From: Sulfitobacter mediterraneus
GTDB lineage: Bacteria > Pseudomonadota > Alphaproteobacteria > Rhodobacterales > Rhodobacteraceae
Direction of reading: 5' to 3'
Assembly (NCBI RefSeq): GCF_016801775.1
Contig: NZ_CP069004.1
Coordinates: forward strand, 3,658,001 to 3,722,000
DNA: 64,000 nucleotides
This document shows positions 8,892-18,094 of this stretch, one piece after another. Numbering within the stretch: position 1 is the stretch's first letter; each line of letters starts with the position of its first letter. Under the pieces are notes generated by a model that did no database searches, had not been told where the DNA came from, and was given only the letters and a program-made list of their open reading frames with translations. The position numbers and the translations under genes are program-made.

Positions 8892-9472
8892 TTGTTTTCC
8901 TCCGAGTCAATTCCAAGTGCGCGGTCTAATGCCAGTAGGCTCCGAACCGCAGAGTACCTTAACCATTTTCCGAAAAGAAATGCACCGAAACCACCGAGAA
9001 TTGGAAGCCAACTAAACGATTCTCGGGCGGGTTGAAGATCGTTCGTCTCTCCTGAAATCCAACTGAACGCGACTATGGCTATGATGGATATCACTAGAAA
9101 TGTGACCAACCCAACTAAGCCTTTCGCAAGATCTGCCTTCGCTTCCGCATCCCGACAATACTCTATTAATATTGGATTTTGGGTCTGGCCTACCGCGATT
9201 GCGCGCGCGATCTTCCTTTCTTCTTTGAAAGCAGGATTGAACGCGGACAGCGTTCCTAGCGGCGCGACCAACAGCCCTATAATCGAACTACCGCTTACAA
9301 AAGCGATCAGAGTAACCACAGACGAGGTTGAAAGCCCCGTTTCGCTTGGGTTCTCTGCGAAAACAGCATGGAATGGAATTATGTTACTGGCATGGAAAAA
9401 ATAGATTACCATTGCGCCCATGGCAAAACGGTGAAATCCCGGTGTCCAATTTCGCCCAATGTCAATCAACAT
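8888..9472 (-). CDS. Unrecognised four-helix membrane protein
   Basis: Predicted 194 aa from the ATG at 9472, with GGAA about 6 bases upstream; a TTG start at 9481 would add three residues. I recognise no family. Hydrophobic segments lie near residues 15-35, 48-72, 118-140 and 155-175. A charged cytosolic stretch (about 80-115) contains KEERKIARAIAVGQTQNP and a CRDAEAKADLAKG segment. Its base composition is clearly more A/T-rich than its neighbours, suggesting more recent acquisition. It sits between sucB and the MAPEG genes, and its end overlaps the MAPEG start. Confidence 0.65.
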   Translation of the reverse strand: MLIDIGRNWTPGFHRFAMGAMVIYFFHASNIIPFHAVFAENPSETGLSTSSVVTLIAFVSGSSIIGLLVAPLGTLSAFNPAFKEERKIARAIAVGQTQNPILIEYCRDAEAKADLAKGLVGLVTFLVISIIAIVAFSWISGETNDLQPARESFSWLPILGGFGAFLFGKWLRYSAVRSLLALDRALGIDSEENK

Positions 9473-9501
9473 GAATTCCAATCACCCTAGCAGCTCAGGT
9501 C

Positions 9502-9524
9502 AGGCCGGGCAGGATGCCCGGCCT
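9502..9524 (-). terminator. Hairpin after sucB
   Basis: Perfect 9-bp inverted repeat AGGCCGGGC / GCCCGGCCT with a 5-base loop, 10 bp beyond the sucB stop on the minus strand. It separates sucA-sucB from the orphan membrane protein gene. It lacks a strong T run. Confidence 0.55.
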
Positions 9525-9533
9525 ACGGGGGTC

Positions 9534-11081
9534 TTACAGATCCATCAGCAGACGGCGTGGATCTTCGAGCATCTCTTTGACGCGGACAAGGAAGGTCACC
9601 GCGCCTTTGCCGTCGATGATCCGGTGGTCATAAGACAGCGAGATATACATCATCGGACGGATCACGACCTGACCGCCAATGGCCATCGGACGGTCCTGAA
9701 TTTTCGCCATTCCGAGGATACCCGATTGTGGCGGGTTCAGGATTGGTGCGGTCATCAAGGAGCCGTAGACGCCGCCGTTGGAGATAGTGAAGGTGCCGCC
9801 GGTCATGTCGGCCATGGTCAATTTGCCATCGCGGGCCTTTTTGCCCATGGTGCCGATGGCTTTTTCGATCTCTGCAAAAGACATCGTATCAACATCGCGG
9901 ATCACCGGCACAACCAGACCTGTCGGCGTGCCGGCGGCAACGCCCATGTGCACGTAGTTCTTGTAGATCACATCGGTGCCGTCGATCTCGGCGTTGACCT
10001 CAGGGATTTCCTTGAGCGCGTGACAGCAGGCCTTGGTGAAGAAGGACATAAAGCCCATGCGCACGCCGTGCTTTTTCTCAAAGTCGGCCTTGTAGGTGTT
10101 GCGCAGTTCCATCACCTCGGTCATGTCGACCTCGTTGAAGGTGGTCAGGATCGCTGCGGTGTTCTGCGCCTCCTTGAGACGGCGGGCCATGGTCTGTTTC
10201 AGACGGGTCATGCGCACGCGTTCTTCGCGCGATGCATCGTCCGGGGCGGATGCGGCGCGGGCCGGTGCAGCCGCTGCCGGGGCCGAGGCCGCAGCAGAAT
10301 TGCCTGCGGCCAGGGCGCCGGCCACGTCGTCTTTCATGATGCGGCCATCGCGGCCGGAGCCTTGCACCTGATCGGGGCTCAGGCCCGCTTCGGCCATGGC
10401 TTTCTTGGCGGATGGGGCATCTTCGACGTCTTTGCCGGTGCCGCCCGCGGGTTGGGCCGCAGGGGCCGGTGCCGCAGTGGACGCACTGGCCGAAGCCGCA
10501 GCGCCAGCGCCCGACGCGATGACCGCCAGCTTGCCATTGGCCTCAACCGTGCTGCCTTCGGCGGCGATGATTTCGGTCAAAGTGCCTGCGGCGGGGGCGG
10601 GCACCTCAACGCTGACCTTGTCGGTTTCCAGCTCGCAGAGCATTTCATCCTGCGCGACGGTGTCACCGACCTTTTTGAACCAGGTGGAGACTGTCGCCTC
10701 TGTCACGGATTCGCCGAGGGTCGGCACCATCACATCTACAGATGCGCCGCCACCTTCGCCGTCAGAGGCGGTGCGGGCAGCAGCGGAGGCCGCGCCAGCA
10801 TCGGCGGCGGCTTCCTTGCCTTTGGGCGCGGCGGCTGATCCGGCATCACCTTCGGTGATATTGGCCAGAAGCGCATCAACACCCACGGTTTCGCCTTCAC
10901 CGGCGACAATATCGCCAAGGGTGCCTGCCACGGGGCTGGGCACTTCGACGGTCACCTTGTCGGTTTCCAGTTCGCAGAGCATTTCATCAACGGCAACCGT
11001 GTCGCCGGGTTTCTTGAACCAGGTGGCGACCGTTGCTTCGGTCACGGATTCGCCAAGGGTCGGAACGCGTACTTCAGTCAT
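9534..11081 (-). CDS. sucB: 2-oxoglutarate dehydrogenase E2, dihydrolipoyl succinyltransferase, two lipoyl domains
   Basis: Predicted 515 aa, longer than the ~400-aa one-lipoyl form. Two near-identical lipoyl domains carry the ELETDK site, with lipoyl lysines at K42 and K155, separated by Ala-rich linkers. A peripheral subunit-binding domain follows ([14 protein letters not shown] through [13 protein letters not shown]), then the catalytic domain ending with [12 protein letters not shown], which holds the active-site His. It transfers succinyl groups to CoA in the OGDH complex. It starts 3 bp after sucA, so the two are cotranscribed. Confidence 0.95.
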   Translation of the reverse strand: MTEVRVPTLGESVTEATVATWFKKPGDTVAVDEMLCELETDKVTVEVPSPVAGTLGDIVAGEGETVGVDALLANITEGDAGSAAAPKGKEAAADAGAASAAARTASDGEGGGASVDVMVPTLGESVTEATVSTWFKKVGDTVAQDEMLCELETDKVSVEVPAPAAGTLTEIIAAEGSTVEANGKLAVIASGAGAAASASASTAAPAPAAQPAGGTGKDVEDAPSAKKAMAEAGLSPDQVQGSGRDGRIMKDDVAGALAAGNSAAASAPAAAAPARAASAPDDASREERVRMTRLKQTMARRLKEAQNTAAILTTFNEVDMTEVMELRNTYKADFEKKHGVRMGFMSFFTKACCHALKEIPEVNAEIDGTDVIYKNYVHMGVAAGTPTGLVVPVIRDVDTMSFAEIEKAIGTMGKKARDGKLTMADMTGGTFTISNGGVYGSLMTAPILNPPQSGILGMAKIQDRPMAIGGQVVIRPMMYISLSYDHRIIDGKGAVTFLVRVKEMLEDPRRLLMDL

Positions 11082-11084
11082 GAT

Positions 11085-14045
11085 TTAGTTTCCTTTAATC
11101 GTCAGCGCCTCGTCCACGAGGGCGGCTTGTTGTGCTTTGTGCTGGCTGGCGAGGCCAGTCGCAGGAGAGGCCGCAGTGGTGCGGCCCGCATATGTCGGGC
11201 GGGTGTGCTTGGCCTTGATCCGGCCCAGCACCCATTCGATGTTGGGTTCAATGAAGGACCAGGCGCCCTGGTTCTTGGGCTCTTCCTGGCACCAGACCAT
11301 TTCGGCCTGTTTGAACCGTTCCAGTTCCTTGACCGCGGATTGGGCGGGGAAGGGATAGAATTGTTCAAAGCGCAGCAGATAGACATCATCAATGCCGCGT
11401 GCGTCGCGCTCCTCAAGCAGGTCAAAGTAGACCTTGCCGGAACACATCACGACCCGTTTGATCTTGTTGTCCGCCACCAGTTTGGTGTCGGAATTGCCCT
11501 GCTGGGCATCGTCCCAGAGCACACGGTGAAAGGATGATCCGGTGGTGAACTCTTCGGCGCGGCTGACCGCGAGTTTGTGTCGCAGCAGCGATTTGGGCGT
11601 CATGAGCATCAGCGGCTTGCGGTAGCTGCGGTGCAGCTGGCGGCGCAGGATGTGGAAATAGTTGGCCGGCGTGGTGCAATTGGCGACGATCCAGTTGTCA
11701 CCGCCGCACATGGTCAGGAACCGTTCCAGACGGGCGGAGGAGTGTTCCGGCCCTTGCCCTTCATAGCCATGCGGCATCAGGCAGACGAGACCGGACATGC
11801 GCAGCCATTTGCTTTCGCCAGAGCTGATGAACTGATCGAACATGATCTGCGCACCATTGGCGAAATCGCCAAACTGCGCCTCCCACAGGGTCAGCGCGTT
11901 GGGTTCGGCCAGCGAATAGCCATATTCAAAGCCCAGCACCGCATATTCGGACAGCATGGAATCGATGACCTCGTATTCGGCCTGACCCTCGCGGATGTTG
12001 TTGAGCGGGTAGTAGCGTTCCTCGGTTTCCTGATTGACCAGACCGGAATGGCGCTGCGAGAAGGTGCCGCGGGTGCTGTCCTGACCGGCGAGGCGCACTT
12101 TGTACCCTTCGGTCAGCAGGGAGCCAAAGGCCAGCGCCTCGGCTGTGGCCCAGTCAAAGCCTTCGCCCTCTTTGAACATCTTGGCCTTGGCCTCCAGCAA
12201 GCGGCCAACGGTCTTGTGCAGCGGAAAGCCGTCCGGTGCCGTGGTCAGCGCCTTGCCGACCTCGTCCATGGTTTTCTTGGCAATCGCGGTTTTGCCGCGC
12301 TGGTATTTGTCTTTCTGCTTGTCCAGATGGGACCATTTGCCATCCAGCCAATCGGCCTTGTTGGGGCGGAAATCCTTGCCGGCCTCGAACTCATCGTTCA
12401 TGCGTTTCTGGAAATCGGCCTTGAGGTCTTCGATCTCGCCTTCAGGCACAAGACCGTCACGGACCAGACGATCAGAATAGAGGCTGAGCGTGGTTTTCTG
12501 GTTCTTGATCTTTTTGTACATCACCGGGTTGGTGAACATCGGCTCGTCGCCTTCGTTGTGACCAAAGCGGCGGTAGCAGATCAGATCGATCACAACGTCC
12601 TTGTGGAACTTCTGGCGGAATTCGGTCGCCACCTTGGCGGCGTGTACCACGGCCTCGGGATCGTCACCGTTGACGTGGAAGATCGGCGCCTCAACCACCA
12701 GCGCGTTGTCGGTGGGATAGGGCGAGGAGCGCGAGAAATGCGGCGCGGTGGTGAAACCGATCTGGTTGTTCACCACGATATGCATGGTGCCGCCGGTCTT
12801 GTGACCGCGCAGGCCCGACAGGGCGAAACATTCGGCAACAACACCCTGACCGGCAAAGGCTGCATCCCCGTGCAGCAGGATCGGCATCACGGCGATGCGG
12901 TCATGATCGTTCAATTGGTCCTGCTTGGCGCGGACCTTGCCGATGACCACGGGGTTCACCGCCTCCAGGTGGGAGGGGTTCGCTGTCAGACTGAGGTGGA
13001 CGGAGTTGCCGTCAAAATCCCGGTCGGACGACGCGCCGAGGTGGTATTTCACATCGCCGGAGCCATCCACATCTTCGGGCTTGAAGCTGCCGCCCTGAAA
13101 TTCGTTGAAGATCGCGCGATAGGGTTTCTGCATGACGTTGGCCAGCACCGACAAGCGGCCCCGGTGCGGCATGCCGATCACGATTTCCTTGACACCAAGC
13201 TGGCCACCACGCTTGATGATCTGCTCCATAGCGGGGATCAGGCTTTCGCCGCCATCCAGTCCAAAGCGTTTGGTGCCCATGTATTTCACATGCAGGAATT
13301 TCTCAAAACCTTCGGCCTCGACCAGCTTGTTCAGGATCGCTTTGCGGCCCTCTTTGGTGAAGGCGATCTCTTTGCCGTAGCCTTCGATCCGCTCTTTCAG
13401 CCAACCGGCCTCTTCGGGATTGGAGATGTGCATGTATTGCAGGGCAAACGTGCCGCAATAGGTGCGTTTCACGATATCGACGATCTGTTTCATCGTCGCA
13501 ACTTCGAGGCCAAGCACGTTGTCGATGAAGATCGGACGGTCCATATCCGCGTCAGAGAACCCATAGGATTTCGGATCAAGCTCGGGATGGCTGCCCATGT
13601 CGCGCATGCCAAGCGGGTCAAGGTCCGCCGCCAGATGGCCGCGAATACGGTAGGCGCGGATCAACATCAGGGCGCGGATACTGTCCAGCACAGCCTGTTT
13701 GACCTGATCGTCGGTGATGCTGACGCCTTTTTCGGCGGCCTTGGATTTGATCTTGTCTCCGGCTGCGGCGGCCTCTTCGGCCTCGGGCCAGACCCCGGTC
13801 AATGCGCCCATCACGTCACCTGCGGGGGCGGGGGGCCAATCGGGCCGCGCCCAGGACGGGCCAGCGGCCTCAGCCGTGACATCACCGGAGGTGTCGCCCA
13901 TCGCCCCGAAAAACGCCTGCCACGCCGCATCAACGGCATTGGGGTCATTGGCATAGCGGGCATACATCTGTTCGAGGTATTCGCCGTTCTCTCCCTCAAG
14001 GAAGGAAGAGGCGTGGAATTGGTCGTTGCCGGGTTGTTCGGTCAT
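11085..14045 (-). CDS. sucA: 2-oxoglutarate dehydrogenase E1
   Basis: Predicted 986 aa, full length. Thiamine diphosphate-dependent decarboxylase of the OGDH complex. The N-terminal segment contains FLEGENGEYLEQMYARYAND, typical of E1o. Later come MPHRGRLSVLANV, the cofactor region GDAAFAGQGVVAECFALSGL followed by VVNNQIGFTT, and the C-terminal transketolase-like domain with MPHGYEGQGPEHSSARLERFL. It lies between sucD upstream and sucB downstream, as in many Rhodobacteraceae. Confidence 0.97.
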   Translation of the reverse strand: MTEQPGNDQFHASSFLEGENGEYLEQMYARYANDPNAVDAAWQAFFGAMGDTSGDVTAEAAGPSWARPDWPPAPAGDVMGALTGVWPEAEEAAAAGDKIKSKAAEKGVSITDDQVKQAVLDSIRALMLIRAYRIRGHLAADLDPLGMRDMGSHPELDPKSYGFSDADMDRPIFIDNVLGLEVATMKQIVDIVKRTYCGTFALQYMHISNPEEAGWLKERIEGYGKEIAFTKEGRKAILNKLVEAEGFEKFLHVKYMGTKRFGLDGGESLIPAMEQIIKRGGQLGVKEIVIGMPHRGRLSVLANVMQKPYRAIFNEFQGGSFKPEDVDGSGDVKYHLGASSDRDFDGNSVHLSLTANPSHLEAVNPVVIGKVRAKQDQLNDHDRIAVMPILLHGDAAFAGQGVVAECFALSGLRGHKTGGTMHIVVNNQIGFTTAPHFSRSSPYPTDNALVVEAPIFHVNGDDPEAVVHAAKVATEFRQKFHKDVVIDLICYRRFGHNEGDEPMFTNPVMYKKIKNQKTTLSLYSDRLVRDGLVPEGEIEDLKADFQKRMNDEFEAGKDFRPNKADWLDGKWSHLDKQKDKYQRGKTAIAKKTMDEVGKALTTAPDGFPLHKTVGRLLEAKAKMFKEGEGFDWATAEALAFGSLLTEGYKVRLAGQDSTRGTFSQRHSGLVNQETEERYYPLNNIREGQAEYEVIDSMLSEYAVLGFEYGYSLAEPNALTLWEAQFGDFANGAQIMFDQFISSGESKWLRMSGLVCLMPHGYEGQGPEHSSARLERFLTMCGGDNWIVANCTTPANYFHILRRQLHRSYRKPLMLMTPKSLLRHKLAVSRAEEFTTGSSFHRVLWDDAQQGNSDTKLVADNKIKRVVMCSGKVYFDLLEERDARGIDDVYLLRFEQFYPFPAQSAVKELERFKQAEMVWCQEEPKNQGAWSFIEPNIEWVLGRIKAKHTRPTYAGRTTAASPATGLASQHKAQQAALVDEALTIKGN

Positions 14046-14125
14046 GGAAATACCTCGTTTGAGTTAGGACCGTATGTCTTGGGGCCGGAATATGGCGCAG
14101 GCGCTGCCTATTAGGAGGAGGCGCA

Positions 14126-14148
14126 GGCCGGACGACACATGCCCGGCC
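14126..14148 (-). terminator. Short hairpin between sucD and sucA
   Basis: GGCCGG and CCGGCC are separated by 11 bases, about 14 bp after the sucD stop. There is no T run beyond it in the direction of transcription. It could be a processing or partial-termination site within the cluster. Confidence 0.35.
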
Positions 14149-14161
14149 CGCGATTTTTGGT

Positions 14162-15049
14162 TTAACCTTTTGCGATGGCTTCTTTCACCGCTTCGCCCAG
14201 TGTTGCGGGACTTTCGGCGACGGTGATGCCGGCGGACATCATTGCTTCGATCTTGTCTTCGGCACCGCCTTTGCCGCCCGCAACAATCGCACCGGCGTGG
14301 CCCATGCGGCGGCCCGGAGGGGCAGTGCGGCCCGCGATGAAACCGGCGGTTGGCTTCCAACGGCCTTTTTTCTTTTCATCGGCGAGGAACTGCGCCGCTT
14401 CTTCTTCGGCAGAGCCGCCGATTTCGCCGATCATGATGATCGATTGTGTCTCGTCATCGGCGAGGAACATTTCCAGCACGTCGATATGTTCGGTGCCCTT
14501 GATCGGGTCGCCGCCGATGCCCACGGCCGAAGACTGGCCATAGCCCAGATCGGTGGTCTGCTTGACCGCCTCATAGGTCAGCGTGCCGGAGCGCGAGACC
14601 ACGCCGCAGGAGCCGCGCTTGTGAATGTGGCCGGGCATGATCCCGATCTTGCAGGCGTCAGGTGTGATCACGCCGGGGCAGTTGGGCCCGATCAGGCGGG
14701 ATTTGGAGCCTTCCAGCGCACGCTGCACGCGCATCATGTCCAGAACAGGGATGCCTTCGGTGATGCAGACGATCAGCTCCATCTCGGCGTCGATCGCCTC
14801 AAGAATGGAATCGGCAGCAAAGGGGGGCGGTACATAGATCACCGATGCGTTGGCTTCGGTCACATGTTTGGCCTCGTGCACCGAGTTGAACACCGGCAGG
14901 TCGAGATGGGTCTGGCCCCCTTTGCCCGGTGTCACGCCGCCGACCATCTTGGTGCCATAGGCAATCGCCTGTTCGGTGTGGAATGTCCCCTGGGAGCCGG
15001 TGAGGCCCTGACAGATCACGCGGGTATTTTCGTCTACAAGTACGGCCAT
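14162..15049 (-). CDS. sucD: Succinyl-CoA synthetase alpha subunit
   Basis: Predicted 295 aa. With SucC it interconverts succinyl-CoA and succinate with formation of a nucleoside triphosphate. Landmarks: CoA-binding [18 protein letters not shown] (residues 16-33), [10 protein letters not shown] (121-130), and the phosphorylated His H251 in [14 protein letters not shown]. It is separated from sucC by two other genes, unlike the usual contiguous sucCD. Confidence 0.96.
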   Translation of the reverse strand: MAVLVDENTRVICQGLTGSQGTFHTEQAIAYGTKMVGGVTPGKGGQTHLDLPVFNSVHEAKHVTEANASVIYVPPPFAADSILEAIDAEMELIVCITEGIPVLDMMRVQRALEGSKSRLIGPNCPGVITPDACKIGIMPGHIHKRGSCGVVSRSGTLTYEAVKQTTDLGYGQSSAVGIGGDPIKGTEHIDVLEMFLADDETQSIIMIGEIGGSAEEEAAQFLADEKKKGRWKPTAGFIAGRTAPPGRRMGHAGAIVAGGKGGAEDKIEAMMSAGITVAESPATLGEAVKEAIAKG

Positions 15050-15204
15050 TGGTTTTCCTTAGTTAGCGGGCAGGGGCTGCGTATCCGGAATGGACAGAAA
15101 GCGCCTGCGGGTCATTTGAATGGTGAGCGGGTTGCCATCGCGCCGGTCTGCCGGAGCGGCGAAAGGGGCGGGGCGGTTAAGGGTTGGGGCGGAGTTGGAT
15201 GAGA

Positions 15205-16053
15205 TCATGCCAGCCCCTCCGGTGATTTGCGCAGCAACACCGAGACATTGTCATCAAGCGGCAGAGTGATGCGGTTGATCAGGGTCGCCAGGAACCCGGC
15301 GCGTCTGGCGGCGTTTTTCAAAGTTGCCAGCGTGAAGTAATTGACGTGGTCGGGATAGCGAAAACCGCACCATCTCGGGCCAATCGCCTTGCGGTTCAGC
15401 GAGCCGTAGTTGGGCACGCGCACAAACACGCGGCCATTGTCCTTGAGCGCACGGCGTGCACCGCGCAGCACCGACATTACGTTGGTTTCATGCTCAAGAT
15501 AAGAGAACATGACGATGCCATCAAACTGGCCCTTGTCGAATTTCCAGATGGCCTCGGCCCCGGCGCCATGGATGCAATAGCCGCCGGATTTGCGCATTTC
15601 GCTGTCGGCGCGGGCGTGCAGGGCGGTGGACAATTCGATGCCATAAGGTGTCATCGGTGGTTTGATCCGTGCGCCGTCACCGCAACCGATGTCCAGCACA
15701 TGACCGTCATGGAACCAGCGCCGGAAGGCGGCGGTCCTGTCGCGGGTCAGTCCGAGTTTGGTGCGGATGGTGCGGACATAGGGGCTGATCGGGGTGGAGC
15801 CTTCGGTGGCGGTTTTCTTTTCTTCGTAGGTCTTTTCCCAGGCGAAGTCTTCTTCGAGCGCGGCATATTCTGCCGGATTGCGCAGATAGACCAGATTGCA
15901 GGCCGCACAGGTCACCATGTCCCAGTGATCGGGGGAATAGGCGGGCAAGGGGGTGCAGGCGCTGCTGTCGCATACCGGGCAGTCCCGCAACGCGGGCGCG
16001 GCATCAAGCGCGGGCAGTTCCGCGCCCGGGAAGGCATGCAGCGTCGCGCTCAT
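15205..16053 (-). CDS. Class I SAM-dependent methyltransferase with N-terminal zinc-finger-like region
   Basis: Predicted 282 aa. An N-terminal cysteine cluster (CPVCDSSAC, then CAACNLVYLRNPAEY) resembles the putative zinc-binding domain of some methyltransferases. The SAM-binding motif is HVLDIGCGDGARI. Later comes FDGIVMFSYLEHETN, and RVFVRVPNYGSLN is the region after motif III. The acceptor is unknown. It overlaps the secreted-protein gene upstream by 4 bp and is followed by sucD after 155 bp, so it may be transcribed with sucC and sucD. Confidence 0.78.
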   Translation of the reverse strand: MSATLHAFPGAELPALDAAPALRDCPVCDSSACTPLPAYSPDHWDMVTCAACNLVYLRNPAEYAALEEDFAWEKTYEEKKTATEGSTPISPYVRTIRTKLGLTRDRTAAFRRWFHDGHVLDIGCGDGARIKPPMTPYGIELSTALHARADSEMRKSGGYCIHGAGAEAIWKFDKGQFDGIVMFSYLEHETNVMSVLRGARRALKDNGRVFVRVPNYGSLNRKAIGPRWCGFRYPDHVNYFTLATLKNAARRAGFLATLINRITLPLDDNVSVLLRKSPEGLA

Positions 16054-16577
16054 GATCCATCCTTCGGCAGGCCAAGCCCGGCATAAAGGCGATCAACGCC
16101 CATGTAGGTTTGCACATTACCTTGGGCCGTGCGGGTGCCGACCTGCACCACCGCCACACGCCCGCGCAGCAATTCGCGCCCTTCTATCAGGGCTGTGCCA
16201 TCTTGTGCCGCGTGGGTCTTGGGCAGGGGGATCTTGGTGCCGAACACCGGCGGTTTTGCCATCTGTATACGCAGCGCTTTGATCGCGGCGGTGCTGTGAT
16301 CGCCGTCAAAGGCGACCTCGCAGCGCCGTTCCACCCCATCGGGCGCGCCGGTGGGGCGCGGCTCAAGGCTGTCATCCCAAAACGTCAGGGCAAAGGGCGC
16401 GTCATCCGCTCCCATATTGACCCGCGCCTGCGCCTCTGTCTGGCCGGCCTTGAAACACCAGGCGTTGAAAGTGTCGATGGCGGTATGGGCCGATCCCTGC
16501 GCAACAGCAGCAGACGCCGCCCCGAAAAGGGCGATGCCTGCAAGCAGTGTTGCGGTGGATCTGGTGATGGCGCTCAT
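16050..16577 (-). CDS. Secreted protein of unknown function
   Basis: Predicted 175 aa. I do not recognise the family. Residues 1-26 form a signal peptide (hydrophobic core TLLAGIALFGAASAAVA, then Q). The mature part contains two Cys (in NAWCFKAGQ and RRCEVAFDGD) that could form a disulfide, and otherwise looks like a compact periplasmic domain. It lies 34 bp after sucC and overlaps the methyltransferase gene by 4 bp, so it is most likely in the sucC transcript. Confidence 0.7.
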   Translation of the reverse strand: MSAITRSTATLLAGIALFGAASAAVAQGSAHTAIDTFNAWCFKAGQTEAQARVNMGADDAPFALTFWDDSLEPRPTGAPDGVERRCEVAFDGDHSTAAIKALRIQMAKPPVFGTKIPLPKTHAAQDGTALIEGRELLRGRVAVVQVGTRTAQGNVQTYMGVDRLYAGLGLPKDGS

Positions 16578-16611
16578 ACCGATATCTTCACCTTTGTGGC
16601 TCAGCCGAGGC

Positions 16612-17805
16612 TTAACCCTTAACAGCCTGCACGATCTTCTGTGCGCCGTCTTTCAGGTCATCGGCGGCGATCACATCAACGTCGGAATTGTTGATGATGT
16701 CTTTGCCTTCCTGCACGTTGGTGCCTTCGAGCCGGACGACCAGTGGCACCTTCAGACCAACCTCTTTCACAGCCGCGACAACGCCCTCCGCGATCACGTC
16801 ACAGCGCATGATACCGCCGAAGATGTTCACGAGGATGCCTTTGACCTGTGGGTCGGAGGTAATGATCTTGAACGCTTCGGTCACTTTCTCTTTGGTCGCG
16901 CCGCCGCCCACGTCGAGGAAGTTGGCAGGCTCGGCCCCGTAGAGTTTGATGATGTCCATTGTGGCCATCGCCAGACCCGCGCCGTTCACCATGCAGCCGA
17001 TTTCACCGTCAAGCGCGATGTAGTTCAGATCGTATTTGGAGGCTTCGAGTTCCTTGGGGTCTTCTTCGGTCACATCGCGCAGTTCCGCGATGTCGGCGTG
17101 GCGGTAAATTGCGTTGCCGTCGAAGGACACCTTGGCATCCAGAACCTTGAGATCGCCGGTATCGGTGACGATCAGGGGGTTGATCTCAAGCATTTCCATG
17201 TCTTTTTCCATGAACGCTTTGTAGAGCAGACCCATCAGGCCAACGCATTGTTTGACCTGCTTGCCCTCCAGACCCAGCGAAAAGGCGATGCGGCGGCCGT
17301 GGAACGCCTGATAGCCGGTGGCCGGATCAACCGAGAAGCTGAGAATTTTTTCGGGGGTGCTGGCTGCGACCTCTTCGATGTCCATGCCGCCTTCTGTGGA
17401 GCAGACGAATGACACGCGGGACGTCTGGCGGTCGACCAGCAGCGCGAGGTAAAGCTCGGTCTCGATGCCGGAGCCGTCTTCGATATAGATGCGGTTGACC
17501 TGCTTGCCGACCGGGCCGGTCTGATGGGTGACCAAGGTGCGACCGAGCATCTTTTTCGCTTCTTCAGCGGCTTCTTCCACGGATTTGGTCAGACGGACAC
17601 CGCCTGCTTCGCCTGCGTCGGCCTCTTTGAATTTGCCTTTGCCGCGGCCGCCTGCGTGGATCTGTGCCTTGATCACCCAAAGTGGGCCGTCAAGTTCACC
17701 GGCGGCGGATTTGGCGTCTTCGGCTTTGAGCACGACGCGGCCATCGGATACAGGGGCGCCATAGCTGCGCAGGAGGGCTTTCGCCTGGTATTCGTGGATG
17801 TTCAT
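16612..17805 (-). CDS. sucC: Succinyl-CoA synthetase beta subunit
   Basis: Predicted 397 aa. Carries the ATP-grasp nucleotide-binding domain ([16 protein letters not shown] at the N-terminus, [11 protein letters not shown] near 46-56) and the C-terminal ligase domain with [13 protein letters not shown] and [13 protein letters not shown]. First gene of the suc cluster. Its upstream region contains a pair of TTGTGATCACA-type palindromes that are also found before sdhC and, singly, mdh. Confidence 0.97.
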   Translation of the reverse strand: MNIHEYQAKALLRSYGAPVSDGRVVLKAEDAKSAAGELDGPLWVIKAQIHAGGRGKGKFKEADAGEAGGVRLTKSVEEAAEEAKKMLGRTLVTHQTGPVGKQVNRIYIEDGSGIETELYLALLVDRQTSRVSFVCSTEGGMDIEEVAASTPEKILSFSVDPATGYQAFHGRRIAFSLGLEGKQVKQCVGLMGLLYKAFMEKDMEMLEINPLIVTDTGDLKVLDAKVSFDGNAIYRHADIAELRDVTEEDPKELEASKYDLNYIALDGEIGCMVNGAGLAMATMDIIKLYGAEPANFLDVGGGATKEKVTEAFKIITSDPQVKGILVNIFGGIMRCDVIAEGVVAAVKEVGLKVPLVVRLEGTNVQEGKDIINNSDVDVIAADDLKDGAQKIVQAVKG

Positions 17806-17913
17806 GAAAAACGGTCCCGTTTTGGTTCAAGTCACCGCGCAGTATGCCGATGAATCTTATGGTTCGGTAAAGGTTTTTCGCAGTTTGCCTCATATTACCA
17901 GTATAAAGTGACA

Positions 17914-17926
17914 TTTGTGATCACAC
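17914..17926. promoter_or_regulatory. TGTGATCACA-type palindrome, sucC-proximal copy
   Basis: TTTGTGATCACAC, containing the perfect palindrome TGTGATCACA. It lies 109-121 bp upstream of the sucC start, in non-coding DNA. Its centre is exactly 21 bp from that of the second copy, so both face the same side of the helix. The same pair geometry recurs before sdhC. A binding site for a dimeric regulator is inferred. Confidence 0.75.
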
Positions 17927-17935
17927 GAGAAAAAA

Positions 17936-17948
17936 GTGTGATCACAAA
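17936..17948. promoter_or_regulatory. TGTGATCACA-type palindrome, sucC-distal copy
   Basis: GTGTGATCACAAA, the mirror image of the copy at 17914-17926. The two together form one larger symmetrical element with a short A-rich spacer. The extra flanking bases (TTT outside, C/G inside) are also symmetrical, which argues that the pair is selected as a unit. Confidence 0.75.
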
Positions 17949-18094
17949 ATCTGGTGAATATGCGAATCCCCAACAAAATATGAGGAGGCTTAGCCGTTTT
18001 GCGCAGCGAGTCTCATGAGGCGCGACTCAAGTTCGAGACACATTGTAATCGTTTGATCCGCCGGATCATAGAATGCATTGGCCTCGCAGCCAGA

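Larger units (their letters stand above)
17806..18094. other. sucC upstream region
   Basis: This 289-bp gap lies between the end of mch and the start of sucC, both on the minus strand. It is A/T-rich near sucC and holds the palindrome pair. Minus-strand -10 candidates are TATACT (17905-17900) and TAATAT (around 17897-17892), just downstream of the operators. No coding frame is convincing. Confidence 0.6.

Noticed and set aside
11577..14114. 845-aa open frame antisense to sucA
   Set aside because: It covers the conserved E1 gene on the other strand. Its His/Gly-rich sequence is what reverse reading of this codon usage yields.
14664..14671. GTGATCAC octamer inside sucD (also 25013-25020, 45585-45592, 52189-52196)
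   Set aside because: These are in coding sequence (e.g. Val-Ile-Thr codons), unpaired and without the TT/AA flanks, so they are probably chance.
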